This document shows, one piece after another, positions 29,634 to 39,437 of a stretch of DNA of 64,000 nucleotides; position 1 is the stretch's first letter, and every line of letters begins with the position of its first letter. The stretch is from Subtercola frigoramans. GTDB taxonomy: Bacteria; Actinomycetota; Actinomycetes; Actinomycetales; Microbacteriaceae. Location of the stretch: positions 1-64,000 of the forward strand of contig NZ_JAFBBU010000001.1 of NCBI RefSeq assembly GCF_016907385.1, given 5' to 3'. A program made the translations under genes and the position numbers. The notes beneath the pieces were generated by a model. It did not search any database. It saw only the letters and a program-made list of their open reading frames with translations, and was not told the origin of the DNA.

Positions 29634-30851
29634 TTATTCTAGGGGCGTTCGCTGTGTCGCGATCATGCGGCTGCCAGCCCGGCGATAGGCATCGGCGGTG
29701 GCGTCGGCCGTCTTTCCCCAGTCATGCAGGAGGCCGAACTCCCTGGCGCTCGCCGAGAGTTCGGCGAGCCGGCCGGGTTTGCCCAGCAACGAATCGAGTG
29801 CACGGCCCCACTCCCCAGGATCCCGCGAATCGAGCAGGATCCCGCTCACGCCGTCGCAAACCGATGCCTGCATTCCCGAGGATCGCGTGGCGAGTACAGG
29901 AGTAGCCGAAGCCGCAGCCTCGAGCGCCACCAGGCCGAAGGTCTCGGAGTGCGACGGAATCAGAACAACGGAGGCCGCACGCATCCAGTGGGCAACTTCG
30001 GCGCGTGACTGGGTTCCGACGAAGTCGACATCATCGGCGACATCGAGTTCGGTGGCGAGGCGTCGGAGAGACTTCTCGAACTTCGTCTCGCCGGGCGTCG
30101 CTGCGCCCGCGATGACGAGTCGTGGTCGCCGAGCCCCCGGTAGGGCTGCGATGGCTCGGATCGCGAGATCCTGGCCCTTCAGAGGCTGGATCCTCCCCAG
30201 AGCCAGCACGATCGCGCGTTCAGGGGCCGACGAACCCGCGCCCTGTGGCCCCGGGTGGAAGAGTTCGGTGTCGACGCCGGGAACCACCACCTCCACCAGC
30301 GAAGGATCGACGCCGTACGCCGTGATGATCGCCGCGCGCTCCGCCTCTGTCGATGCGAGGGTCACCTGCGAATCGGTCACGAGGCGCTTCTCGGCCCACA
30401 GGCGCTCCGCCGGTTCCGGATGATCGCCAGGAGCCAGGTGGAGATTCTTGAGGGCCGCCACCGTGTGGAGACTCTGCACGTGCGGGATGCCCTGTTCTTC
30501 GGCCACAGAGAGCACCGCGGCGCCCGAGACCCAGTAATGCGAGTGCAGGAGGTCGAATGCGGGCAGGGCTCGCAGGGCATCCCGGAACGCGTACATGTGA
30601 CGCGCGAGATCGTCTTTGGGTACGGGCTGCTGGGGCCCTGCACGCAGCAGCCGCACAGGCACCCCGCGCGGGGTGTGGCCGATCTCCGGGTCGAGGGGGT
30701 TCGACGAGCGGGTGAGCAACTCGACATCGAATCCTCGATCGGCCAGGGCCTCTGCGAGCGCGACGACGTAGACGTTCATGCCGCCCGCATCATCGGCCCC
30801 GGGTGGGGCCAGAGGGGAGGTGTGCACGGAGACGAGACCGATGCGTTTCAT
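29634..30851 (-). CDS. mshA: MshA-like GT4 glycosyltransferase
   Basis: A GT-B retaining glycosyltransferase of about 405 residues, close in motif to MshA, which joins UDP-GlcNAc to inositol-3-phosphate in the first step of mycothiol synthesis. Visible motifs are [20 protein letters not shown] near the N-terminus, [19 protein letters not shown], and the C-terminal [16 protein letters not shown] (E-x7-E). The ino1 gene next to it supplies the acceptor. Start could be ATG 30851 or GTG 30857. Other GT4 substrates are possible. Confidence 0.75.
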   Translation of the reverse strand: MKRIGLVSVHTSPLAPPGADDAGGMNVYVVALAEALADRGFDVELLTRSSNPLDPEIGHTPRGVPVRLLRAGPQQPVPKDDLARHMYAFRDALRALPAFDLLHSHYWVSGAAVLSVAEEQGIPHVQSLHTVAALKNLHLAPGDHPEPAERLWAEKRLVTDSQVTLASTEAERAAIITAYGVDPSLVEVVVPGVDTELFHPGPQGAGSSAPERAIVLALGRIQPLKGQDLAIRAIAALPGARRPRLVIAGAATPGETKFEKSLRRLATELDVADDVDFVGTQSRAEVAHWMRAASVVLIPSHSETFGLVALEAAASATPVLATRSSGMQASVCDGVSGILLDSRDPGEWGRALDSLLGKPGRLAELSASAREFGLLHDWGKTADATADAYRRAGSRMIATQRTPLE

Positions 30852-30940
30852 GCTCACCGTGCAACTCTAGGGCCCGTGGTGCAATCGTGGAGAGAGCAAT
30901 GGTGCCGCGGGATGCCGTTTCTGGTAGTCTCTACAGGTTG

Positions 30941-30977
30941 TCTGCGTACAGTGGGGTTCTCCCACGAGAACTGCAGA
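30941..30977 (+). promoter_or_regulatory. Structured leader of the rpsF operon
   Basis: An imperfect stem-loop: outer TCTGC (30941-30945) with GCAGA (30973-30977), inner GTGGG (30951-30955) with CCCAC (30961-30965) around GTTCT. It lies 65 bases before rpsF. Leaders of rpsF operons in other bacteria bind S6-S18 and repress the operon; whether this one belongs to that class is inference. Confidence 0.35.
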
Positions 30978-31041
30978 CGTATGCACACACCCTCCTGCTA
31001 CAGAAATTCTGTGGCCGATCTAGTCCGAAGGAGGTGGGTTA

Positions 31042-31554
31042 GTGACGCATCAGTACGAACTCATGGTCATCCTCGATCCAGAAATCGACGAGCGCACCGT
31101 GGCACCGAGCCTCGACAAGTTCCTCAACGTCATCCGCAAAGATGGCGGCACAGTCGACAACGTCGACATCTGGGGTCGCCGTCGCTTGGCTTACGAGATC
31201 AACAAGAAGACCGAGGGCATCTACGCCGTCGTGAAGCTGACCGCTACGTCGGAGTCCACCGTGGAGCTCGACCGCCAGCTGAAGCTCTCAGAGGCCGTCA
31301 TGCGCACGAAGGTCCTTCGTGCAGAAGAGGCCATCGCCCAGGTTGCCGCCGAGTCGAAGCGCAAAGAAGAGAAGGCTGCTCGCGCGGCTGCGAACCCGAA
31401 GGCGTCTGCGCCCAAGGTCCAGAGCTCTTCGACTGCCGCCTCTGCCCCGGCGAAGTCAGCACCTGTTGCTCCTGCTGCTCGCGCAGCGGCAAGTGTCAGT
31501 GCAGCTTCGAAGCCGGCAGCAGCCCCCGCGGCTCCTGCCGCAGCAGCTGAGTAG
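31042..31554 (+). CDS. rpsF: 30S ribosomal protein S6 with long Ala/Pro-rich tail
   Basis: Ribosomal protein S6, 170 residues against the usual 95-130. The first about 100 residues are normal S6 ([43 protein letters not shown]). The last about 70 are Ala/Pro/Lys/Ser-rich and low-complexity. GTG 31042 has a strong upstream GAAGGAGGTG. First gene of rpsF-ssb-rpsR-rplI, where S6 and S18 act as partners on the 30S platform. Confidence 0.95.
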   Translation: MTHQYELMVILDPEIDERTVAPSLDKFLNVIRKDGGTVDNVDIWGRRRLAYEINKKTEGIYAVVKLTATSESTVELDRQLKLSEAVMRTKVLRAEEAIAQVAAESKRKEEKAARAAANPKASAPKVQSSSTAASAPAKSAPVAPAARAAASVSAASKPAAAPAAPAAAAE

Positions 31555-31560
31555 TCGATC

Positions 31561-32073
31561 ATGGCTGGCGAAACCGTAATCACCGTCGTCGGTAACCTCA
31601 CCGGCGATCCTGAACTGCGTTACACGCAGAACGGGCTGGCGGTTGCCAACTTCACCATCGCTTCCACTCCTCGCACGTTCGATCGTGCGTCGAACGACTG
31701 GAAAGATGGCGAAGCGCTGTTTCTTCGTGCAAGCGTGTGGCGTGAATTCGCCGAGCACGTGGCCGGTTCGCTGACGAAGGGTTCCCGTGTCGTTGCGACC
31801 GGGCGTCTGCGCCAGCGTTCCTACGAGACGAAAGAGGGCGAAAAGCGCACCTCGATCGAGCTCGAGGTCGACGAGATCGGCCCCAGCCTTCGTTACGCAA
31901 CCGCCCAGGTCACTCGCGCTTCGTCTTCGGGTAATTCCGGTGGCGGCCGGAGCCAGGTCAGCAGCGGTGGCGACGAGCCGTGGGCAGCAAGTGCCCCCGC
32001 CTCGGCGAACTCCGGTGGCGGCGCTGATGTCTGGAACACTCCAGGCAGCTACAGCGACGAAACCCCCTTCTAA
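31561..32073 (+). CDS. ssb: Single-stranded DNA-binding protein
   Basis: SSB, 170 residues, an OB-fold protein that binds ssDNA and recruits repair and replication partners. The OB fold spans about 1-110 ([20 protein letters not shown]). A Gly/Ser-rich linker follows, and the acidic interaction tip ends SDETPF. Between rpsF and rpsR, the standard arrangement. Confidence 0.96.
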   Translation: MAGETVITVVGNLTGDPELRYTQNGLAVANFTIASTPRTFDRASNDWKDGEALFLRASVWREFAEHVAGSLTKGSRVVATGRLRQRSYETKEGEKRTSIELEVDEIGPSLRYATAQVTRASSSGNSGGGRSQVSSGGDEPWAASAPASANSGGGADVWNTPGSYSDETPF

Positions 32074-32103
32074 ACTTCACCTTTTTCAGAAAGCAGAATA
32101 ACC

Positions 32104-32367
32104 ATGGCTGGAAAGAGCAGCGGCGATCGCCGCAAGCCGATCCGCAAGGGGAAAGACGGCAAGAATGCCGCCCCGGCAAAGTCGATCCGCGTCGGTGTCA
32201 TCGACTACAAAGATGTCAACACCCTTCGCAAGTTCATCTCCGAGCGAGGAAAGATCCGTGCACGCCGCATCACCGGCGTCTCGGTCCAGGAACAGCGTCT
32301 CATCGCCCGCGCAGTAAAGAATGCCCGCGAGATGGCGTTGCTGCCCTACGCAGGCTCGGGCAGGTAG
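32104..32367 (+). CDS. rpsR: 30S ribosomal protein S18
   Basis: Ribosomal protein S18, 87 residues, with [18 protein letters not shown] and [24 protein letters not shown], the standard signature. No cysteine is present, so it is a zinc-free form. Follows ssb by 30 bases, precedes rplI by nine. Confidence 0.97.
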   Translation: MAGKSSGDRRKPIRKGKDGKNAAPAKSIRVGVIDYKDVNTLRKFISERGKIRARRITGVSVQEQRLIARAVKNAREMALLPYAGSGR

Positions 32368-32376
32368 GAATCCACA

Positions 32377-32829
32377 ATGTCAAAACTCATCCTCACCCAC
32401 GAGGTCTCAGGCCTCGGTTCCGCCGGTGACGTCGTAGACGTCAAGAACGGGTTCGCTCGCAACTACCTGATTCCCCAGGGTTTTGCTGTGACCTGGAGCC
32501 GCGGCGGCGAGAAGCAGATCGAATCGATCAAGGCTGCTCGTGTTGCCCGCGAGCTCGCGACGATCGAAGAAGCGCAGCACCTCAAGCAGGTTCTCGAGGC
32601 CAACGTCGTCAAGCTGGCCATCAAGGCCGGCAAGGAAGGCCGTCTCTTCGGTTCGGTCAAGACCAGCGACATCGCCGACGCGGTAGCCGCCGCGGGCCAC
32701 GGCTCGCTCGACAAGCGCAAGATCGAGATCACCAGTCCCATCAAGGCGACGGGCACGCACGAAGCGCAGGTGCGACTTCGCGACGACCTGAGCGCAACGA
32801 TCACCATCCAGGTGGTTGCTGCCAAGTAG
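32377..32829 (+). CDS. rplI: 50S ribosomal protein L9
   Basis: Ribosomal protein L9, 150 residues: N-terminal domain [22 protein letters not shown] with [13 protein letters not shown], a central helix, and a C-terminal domain ending [16 protein letters not shown]. Last gene of the rpsF operon, ended by a strong terminator. Confidence 0.97.
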   Translation: MSKLILTHEVSGLGSAGDVVDVKNGFARNYLIPQGFAVTWSRGGEKQIESIKAARVARELATIEEAQHLKQVLEANVVKLAIKAGKEGRLFGSVKTSDIADAVAAAGHGSLDKRKIEITSPIKATGTHEAQVRLRDDLSATITIQVVAAK

Positions 32830-32840
32830 CAGTACCTCGA

Positions 32841-32885
32841 AGGGGGGCCGTAGCCGATCGTGTATCGGTACGGTCCCCCTTTGTT
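32841..32885 (+). terminator. Terminator after rplI
   Basis: GGGGGGCCGTA pairs with TACGGTCCCCC (one mismatch) around an 18-base part containing a smaller GCCGAT/ATCGGT stem, followed by TTTGTTGT. Twelve bases past the rplI stop. Confidence 0.85.
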
Positions 32886-33221
32886 GTGCCGATTGTCAAG
32901 CCCTTTGTGCACAGGTCTTCGGCGATTCCCTAACATTCAAGCGAGGGTATAGACATCCGTTTATGCACAGGGTGTTGAGAAGATGAATGCCTGATCAGAA
33001 GCCTTTTAGTAGGAAATATCGGCCTGGAGTGCACAGGCGATTCCACAAGTTCTACACAAGCAGCGCGGCGTTTCGTCGTTTTTATCAACAGAGTTATGCA
33101 CAGGCGCATTTGGCAACAGTGCTGAGAGCTTTCTAGTCTTAGGCAGCTTGCTCACCGTGCGCCTGTCGTGCAGTGTCGGGGGTCGACGGTAAGCATGTGA
33201 GAGAAGCGAAGAGGAGCACGG
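32886..33221. promoter_or_regulatory. dnaB upstream region with repeated TGCACAGG
   Basis: This gene-free stretch is less GC-rich than its neighbours. It holds four copies of TGCACAGG on one strand (32908-32915, 32964-32971, 33030-33037, 33097-33104), spaced 56, 66 and 67 bases. Three are within DnaA-box-like sequences TTGTGCACA or TTATGCACA (one mismatch). The promoter of dnaB should lie here, but I cannot fix it. Confidence 0.5.
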
Positions 33222-34598
<1,377 letters not shown>

Positions 34599-34686
34599 GC
34601 GGCCGACACCGGCCGCTCCCATGAAGGCTCCAGTGTGCACCGATACAATGGGGGGTCAGCACCGAGCGAAATGAGGCAGCTGCACC

Positions 34687-35292
34687 GTGAGTCATCAGCC
34701 CGCCATCGTGGAAGGTCGGTCACCCTACTGGGGTGTGCCTGTCGCCCGTGCCGTACCGGCATTCGTGGTGGGGCTGTACTTGGCTTTCAACCTGAATCAC
34801 TCCTCGCAGGTCGGGCTCTTCGTGTTCGGCGCGTTCGCCGTCACGTCGGCACTGCTCGTCAGCCTCCTCTCACTGCGAGTCATGGCGCCCGGCGTGATCC
34901 GACGACTCTTCGTGACGCAGGCGATCGTGGGCCTGGCCATGGGTGCTGCGGCCCTGGTCTTCAACAGCGGCGGCGTTCCCTTCTTTCTGTACATCGTCAC
35001 CCTGTACGCATCGCTGACGGGCTTTCTCGAGCTCTACAGCGGGCTGCGCAGCAGAACGGCGCAGTCCGAGTCTGAGCGACTCTCGGCACGCGACTGGATC
35101 GCGGTGGGCAGCTTCACGGCCATCCTGGCACTGGTGTTCCTGCTTCTGCCTCTGGACATCGTCACCGCTGTCGGACTGTTCGGTGGCTACGCCGTCATCC
35201 TCGGCATCTTTCTGGTCATCGGCGGGCTCTCGCTCCGTTGGGGACACGAACCATCGAACCTCACTCGACTGAATCAAGAGACGACACCGTGA
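34687..35292 (+). CDS. Polytopic membrane protein (HdeD/DUF308-like)
   Basis: A 201-residue membrane protein with about six hydrophobic segments, without catalytic motifs, similar in pattern to HdeD/DUF308-type proteins. Function unknown. GTG 34687; its TGA overlaps the GTG of the next gene (GTGA), so both are coupled. The C-terminal tail is polar and cytoplasmic by the positive-inside pattern. Confidence 0.7.
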   Translation: MSHQPAIVEGRSPYWGVPVARAVPAFVVGLYLAFNLNHSSQVGLFVFGAFAVTSALLVSLLSLRVMAPGVIRRLFVTQAIVGLAMGAAALVFNSGGVPFFLYIVTLYASLTGFLELYSGLRSRTAQSESERLSARDWIAVGSFTAILALVFLLLPLDIVTAVGLFGGYAVILGIFLVIGGLSLRWGHEPSNLTRLNQETTP

Positions 35293-35636
35293 CCGAGCAG
35301 TCCTCCACGCCAGACACCAATGGAACCCCTGACGCCGGCCTGACGGCGAAGGGTCCGTCGGGTTTCGGTAAACCGACCCGCAGAGAGATATTGAAGCCGG
35401 CAGAGTTGCTCGTCATCTCGGCGGTAATGGGGCTCTTCGTCGGCCTGACCGTGCTGCTGTCGACCCGCCAGCCTATCCTCGCCATCATCTTCTTCGGCAT
35501 CGCCTTCATCGTGGCGCTCATCGTGACGGCCATGTTCACGCTGACGTTCAAGCCCAACGCGGCCGAGGCGCAGGAACTGGCTGACGGTGGCGACAAGGGC
35601 ACCCGCAGAGACACCCCGCGAAGCCTGGAGCACTGA
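35289..35636 (+). CDS. Small two-helix membrane protein
   Basis: A 115-residue protein, not recognised beyond being a small actinobacterial membrane protein. Residues 1-35 are polar (Thr/Ser/Gly/Pro), then two helices (about 38-58 and 63-88), then a charged tail. GTG 35289 overlaps the previous stop by four bases; a longer frame inside the upstream gene is a shadow. Confidence 0.7.
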   Translation: MTEQSSTPDTNGTPDAGLTAKGPSGFGKPTRREILKPAELLVISAVMGLFVGLTVLLSTRQPILAIIFFGIAFIVALIVTAMFTLTFKPNAAEAQELADGGDKGTRRDTPRSLEH

Positions 35637-35712
35637 CGGGGGCATTGACTGGGGCCCTGACGCGCCACCAGCCGGCTGACCCCTTGGGCACACCGAGTCA
35701 CGCCCGGGCTGC

Positions 35713-37092
35713 TCAGCCCAGGTAGTCGACCAGGCCGCCCGCCAGGCCGGTGTACGTGCTCGGGCTCAACTGCACGAGTCGGGCTTTCGCCTCGTCCCCG
35801 ATATCAAGACCAGTGACGAAGTCGACGAGATCCGCCTGGCCGATCTTCTTGCCTCGCGTGAGCTCCTTGAGAAGTGCGTACGGGTCGACGATCGAACTGC
35901 GCCCGGCCGTGATCTCAGCGCGCACAACGGTCTGGATGGCTTCACCGAGTACTTCCCAGTTGTCGTCGAGGTCGTCGTCGAGGAGCTTCCTGTTGAGAGA
36001 GATCTGGCCGAGGCCCGCCACGATGTTGTCGAGGGCGAGCAACGAGTGGCCGAGTGCCACGCCGATGTTCCGCTGGGTGCTCGAATCCGTCAGGTCCCGC
36101 TGGAGGCGTGACGTCACCAGTGTCTGGCTGAGCGAGTCGAGTAGGGCGCTGGAGAGTTCGAGGTTGGCCTCGGCATTCTCGAATTTTATGGGGTTGATCT
36201 TGTGCGGCATCGTCGACGAACCCGTTGCACCAACGACAGGGATCTGCGTGAAGTAGCCGAGCGAGATGTAGGTCCACACGTCGGTGCAGAGATTGTGAAG
36301 CACACGGTTTACATGTGCCACACGCGAATACAGTTCGGCCTGCCAGTCGTGCGATTCGATCTGGGTCGTCAGGGGGTTCCAGGTCAGGCCGAGGCTCGTG
36401 ACGAACTCCTCTGAGATGCGGGGCCAGTCCTTTGTGTTGTCGGCTGCCAGGTGTGCTGCGAAGGTGCCGGTGGCTCCGCTGAACTTGGCGAGGTACTCAC
36501 CCTGCGAGACCTGCTTCTCAAGACGCTCGAGGCGGTAGACGAAGACCGCGAGTTCCTTGCCCATCGTCGTGGGGGTTGCCGGCTGGCCGTGGGTGCGCGC
36601 AAGCATGGCGTCGTCGCGGTACGAGTATGCTGCCGCGCGGAGTTCGGCGACGACCCGGCGGAGGGCGGGCATCCATACCTCGGTGACGGCTTCGCGAATG
36701 GTTATCGCGTAGGAGAGGTTGTTGACGTCTTCACTGGTGCAGGCGAAGTGGGTGAGTTCAGCGATCTCGGTGAGCCCGAGCGCGGCCAGTCGATTGCGCA
36801 CGAGGTATTCGACAGCCTTCACATCGTGTTTGGTTGTCGCCTCCAGCACGGCAAGCTCGTCGATCTCGGCCTGGCCGAATGACGACGCGAACCGGCGGAG
36901 TTCGCGCACCTGGTCTTCAGTCATCCGTTCGGTTCCGAAGAATTCATGGTCGGTGAGATAGATGAGCCACTCGACCTCGACGTGCACCCTCGCACGGTTG
37001 AGACCGGCTTCGGAGAGAAACTCGCCCAGGCCGCTGACCGCAGCGCGGTAGCGGCCGTCGAGGGGGCTGAGTGGCTGGAGGGGAAGGGCCAT
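35713..37092 (-). CDS. purB: Adenylosuccinate lyase
   Basis: Adenylosuccinate lyase, 459 residues, fumarase/aspartase superfamily, acting twice in purine synthesis (SAICAR to AICAR, adenylosuccinate to AMP). It begins MALPLQPLSPLDGRYRAAV; the signature GSSTMPHKINPIKFENAE is present, as is TSEDVNNLSYA. ATG 37092; a longer frame upstream is the shadow of the phosphatase. Length and the LSPLDGRY start fit the E. coli-type PurB. Confidence 0.95.
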   Translation of the reverse strand: MALPLQPLSPLDGRYRAAVSGLGEFLSEAGLNRARVHVEVEWLIYLTDHEFFGTERMTEDQVRELRRFASSFGQAEIDELAVLEATTKHDVKAVEYLVRNRLAALGLTEIAELTHFACTSEDVNNLSYAITIREAVTEVWMPALRRVVAELRAAAYSYRDDAMLARTHGQPATPTTMGKELAVFVYRLERLEKQVSQGEYLAKFSGATGTFAAHLAADNTKDWPRISEEFVTSLGLTWNPLTTQIESHDWQAELYSRVAHVNRVLHNLCTDVWTYISLGYFTQIPVVGATGSSTMPHKINPIKFENAEANLELSSALLDSLSQTLVTSRLQRDLTDSSTQRNIGVALGHSLLALDNIVAGLGQISLNRKLLDDDLDDNWEVLGEAIQTVVRAEITAGRSSIVDPYALLKELTRGKKIGQADLVDFVTGLDIGDEAKARLVQLSPSTYTGLAGGLVDYLG

Positions 37093-37099
37093 GGGGTGT

Positions 37100-37681
37100 C
37101 TAGACTTTCGAGTCGGTGTCGGTGTACAGGGCTGTGAAACTGGCTGGCGTGTGACGCAGCGCCGGCTCGAGCTGGGCGAAGAGAGCGATGCACGCGCGCG
37201 TGATGATCTGCAGCACTTCGTCGAAGAGCGCGTCTGTGGAGTAGTAGGGGTCCGGAACGTCGATGAGGGGCCCGGAGTCCGGGTCGAAGCTCGACAGGAG
37301 CCTGATCTTGGACCGGTCGGAATCGGTCGTCGCCCACGCGCGCACAACCCGTTCGTGGCTTCGGTCGAGCACGATCACCAGGTCGAGATCGTCGAACCAG
37401 CCTGGGTCGAACTGGCGCGCCCGGTGATCGGCACCGTCGTAGCCGCTCTTCTCGAGGGAGCTGACCGTGCGTGGGTCTGCCTTCTCGCCGACGTGCCATT
37501 CTCCGGTGCCGGCCGAAGAGACGGCGATCCTGTCGGCCAGGCCTGCGTCGAATGCGAGCCTGCGCAGCACGACCTCCGCCATCGGAGAGCGACAGATGTT
37601 TCCCGTGCACACCATGCAGACGCGGAACACGCCGCTCGCATCAGTGGGGCGGTCGGCAGGCATGATTCCATTGTCGTTCAT
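37100..37681 (-). CDS. Low-molecular-weight protein-tyrosine phosphatase
   Basis: LMW-PTP, 193 residues. The active-site P-loop C-x5-R-S is at Cys25-Arg31 (VCTGNICRS), and the general-acid loop is DPYY near residue 150. These enzymes dephosphorylate tyrosine on protein or arginine in some Gram-positives. Seven bases before purB. The N-terminal 20 residues and C-terminal about 25 extend past the family core. Confidence 0.9.
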   Translation of the reverse strand: MNDNGIMPADRPTDASGVFRVCMVCTGNICRSPMAEVVLRRLAFDAGLADRIAVSSAGTGEWHVGEKADPRTVSSLEKSGYDGADHRARQFDPGWFDDLDLVIVLDRSHERVVRAWATTDSDRSKIRLLSSFDPDSGPLIDVPDPYYSTDALFDEVLQIITRACIALFAQLEPALRHTPASFTALYTDTDSKV

Positions 37682-37741
37682 CGTGACCGCACCCGGTGCG
37701 CAGCTGCGACCCCGTGCGCGGCGCTCACCCGCGTCGACCGG

Positions 37742-38137
37742 TCAGCGGCTGCGTGCGAACGGCTTGAGGATGGCACCGATGATTGCGCTGAGGATCGCGA
37801 GAACGAGAGCGCCCAGCACTGCCCACCAGAAACCATCGACGATGAGGCCGAAACCGAACCAGCTCGTCACCCAACTCGCAAGCAGCAGGATGATCGCATT
37901 CACGATCAGCGAGATCAGGCCCAGCGTCAGAATGTAGAGCGGGAATGCCACAATGCGGATCAACGTACCGATGATGCCGTTGACGATGCCGAAGATGAGA
38001 GCGATGAAGAGGAGGGAGATCACCCAGGCGAAGGCGCCGGAGGCATAGGGCCGCAGGTGGATACCGCCGTAGACGATCAGGGTTGTCAGCCAGAGGGCTA
38101 TAGCGTTGGCAATCAGAGACACGATGAATCGGCGCAT
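37742..38137 (-). CDS. Phage-holin-4-like (YvlD-type) membrane protein
   Basis: A 131-residue protein with four hydrophobic segments, matching the pattern of the phage_holin_4_2/YvlD family, common in bacteria and not proof of a phage. Function in the envelope is unknown. ATG 38137; a longer frame upstream overlaps the glycosyltransferase gene and is a shadow. Confidence 0.8.
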   Translation of the reverse strand: MRRFIVSLIANAIALWLTTLIVYGGIHLRPYASGAFAWVISLLFIALIFGIVNGIIGTLIRIVAFPLYILTLGLISLIVNAIILLLASWVTSWFGFGLIVDGFWWAVLGALVLAILSAIIGAILKPFARSR

Positions 38138-38144
38138 GCGACTA

Positions 38145-39437
38145 CTATCCCAGTAAACTCGCCCGCGCGACATCTCTTCCGGGCATGGCACGGAGGTTCT
38201 GGCCGAGGTTCGCCGCCGTGTCCGGCGCCGAAGAAGCGAGGATGCGCACGACGGCCTGCCTGATGTCGTCTGCCGTGGCGGCATTCGGGTCGAGCGATTC
38301 GCCGAGGCCAGCAGATTCGATCGACGAAGCACCCGCGAACTGGTCGGTCGAGAAGGGCAGTACGAGCATCGGCACGCCGGCCGTGGCTGCCTCGGTGACC
38401 GAGTTGTTGCCGCCGTGCGTGACCGCCAGTGCCGAGTGCTCCAGAAGCCGGACCTGCGGCAGGAAGTCGCGCACCAGCCAGGAGGCCGGCAGTTCGCCGA
38501 GCGTAGCGCGGTCGGCGGACCCCACGGCGAGGGCGACTCTGACGGGAAGGGTTCGCAGGGCATCCGCAACTCGCCTCAGCACGTCGCTGCGCACCGACAG
38601 GAAGCTGCCGAAGCTGACGTAGACCACCGGCACTGCACTCGAGGCGAGCCACGCCTGGACGTCATCCTCGAGGGGCTCCGAGCGAACGGAGGAGCCCAGA
38701 AAGGCGTGTGGCGGCAGCAGGGCGGTGCGTTCCGCTGTGTGCAGGGCTTCTGGATAGTTGAAGAGCAGCAGTTCGCCGTGCTCCGCGAACGCATCCACCG
38801 ACGGTTCGGCGCCGGGGCGCAGTTCGGCGAGGGCGCTGTTCCACTGGGCGGTGAAGTCGTCGCGAATGTGCTCGCAGAGACTTCGGAGACCCGCGAGCTC
38901 GACGCTGTCGGGTGTGAAGACATCGGGCCAGGACGGCGGGTACCCATACACTTCGTCGCCGACAGGAAGGGCGGTCGGATGCCCGAGCACGACGTCGCCA
39001 TACGGAATCCGTGCAGCTGCGAGCCCCAGCCTGGCGCCGAAGGCAAGATGGTCGACGATGATCTGGTCGGGTTGCACCTGTTCGACGACGGCCTGCACGG
39101 CCCTGGCGGTCCCGACGGGGTTCCAGAGAAGGTCACTGCTGCGCGCATTGGCCTGGAAGCGCAGGGTCTCCACGAGCGAGACGCGCGTGGCCTCGAAGAA
39201 TCCGCGGAGGGCTTCGTCTTCACCCTTCGGTTGGTCTTCGGCCCTGATGACACCGGGGTTGGAACCGCGCCCCAGTTGGAGGTTGACGCGCGAGAAACCG
39301 AAACTCTCCACGATCGACGCAGTGGCGGGGCCCGTGGCGACGACCACGTCCTCGCCGGCGTCGCGCCAGGCCGTTGCCAGCGTGGCGAGCGGTAGGAGGT
39401 GTGAGGCGTAGTCCGGGCTGATGACGAGGAGCGTCAC
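38145..39437 (-). CDS. GT1-family (UGT/MGT-like) glycosyltransferase
   Basis: A 430-residue GT-B glycosyltransferase like macrolide or lipid glycosyltransferases. The N-terminal acceptor half has an open Rossmann start (MTLLVISPDYASHLLPLATL). The donor half carries the signature SALAVTHGGNNSVTEAA followed by GVPMLVLPFSTDQF, as in the UGT/EryCIII group. Acceptor unknown. Its ATG overlaps the stop of the upstream HEAT-GT4 gene by four bases, so the two are made together. Confidence 0.88.
   Translation of the reverse strand: MTLLVISPDYASHLLPLATLATAWRDAGEDVVVATGPATASIVESFGFSRVNLQLGRGSNPGVIRAEDQPKGEDEALRGFFEATRVSLVETLRFQANARSSDLLWNPVGTARAVQAVVEQVQPDQIIVDHLAFGARLGLAAARIPYGDVVLGHPTALPVGDEVYGYPPSWPDVFTPDSVELAGLRSLCEHIRDDFTAQWNSALAELRPGAEPSVDAFAEHGELLLFNYPEALHTAERTALLPPHAFLGSSVRSEPLEDDVQAWLASSAVPVVYVSFGSFLSVRSDVLRRVADALRTLPVRVALAVGSADRATLGELPASWLVRDFLPQVRLLEHSALAVTHGGNNSVTEAATAGVPMLVLPFSTDQFAGASSIESAGLGESLDPNAATADDIRQAVVRILASSAPDTAANLGQNLRAMPGRDVARASLLG

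Noticed and set aside
37742..38137. Holin-like gene as a sign of a prophage
   Set aside because: The YvlD/phage_holin_4_2 family is widespread in chromosomes; no other phage gene is near.
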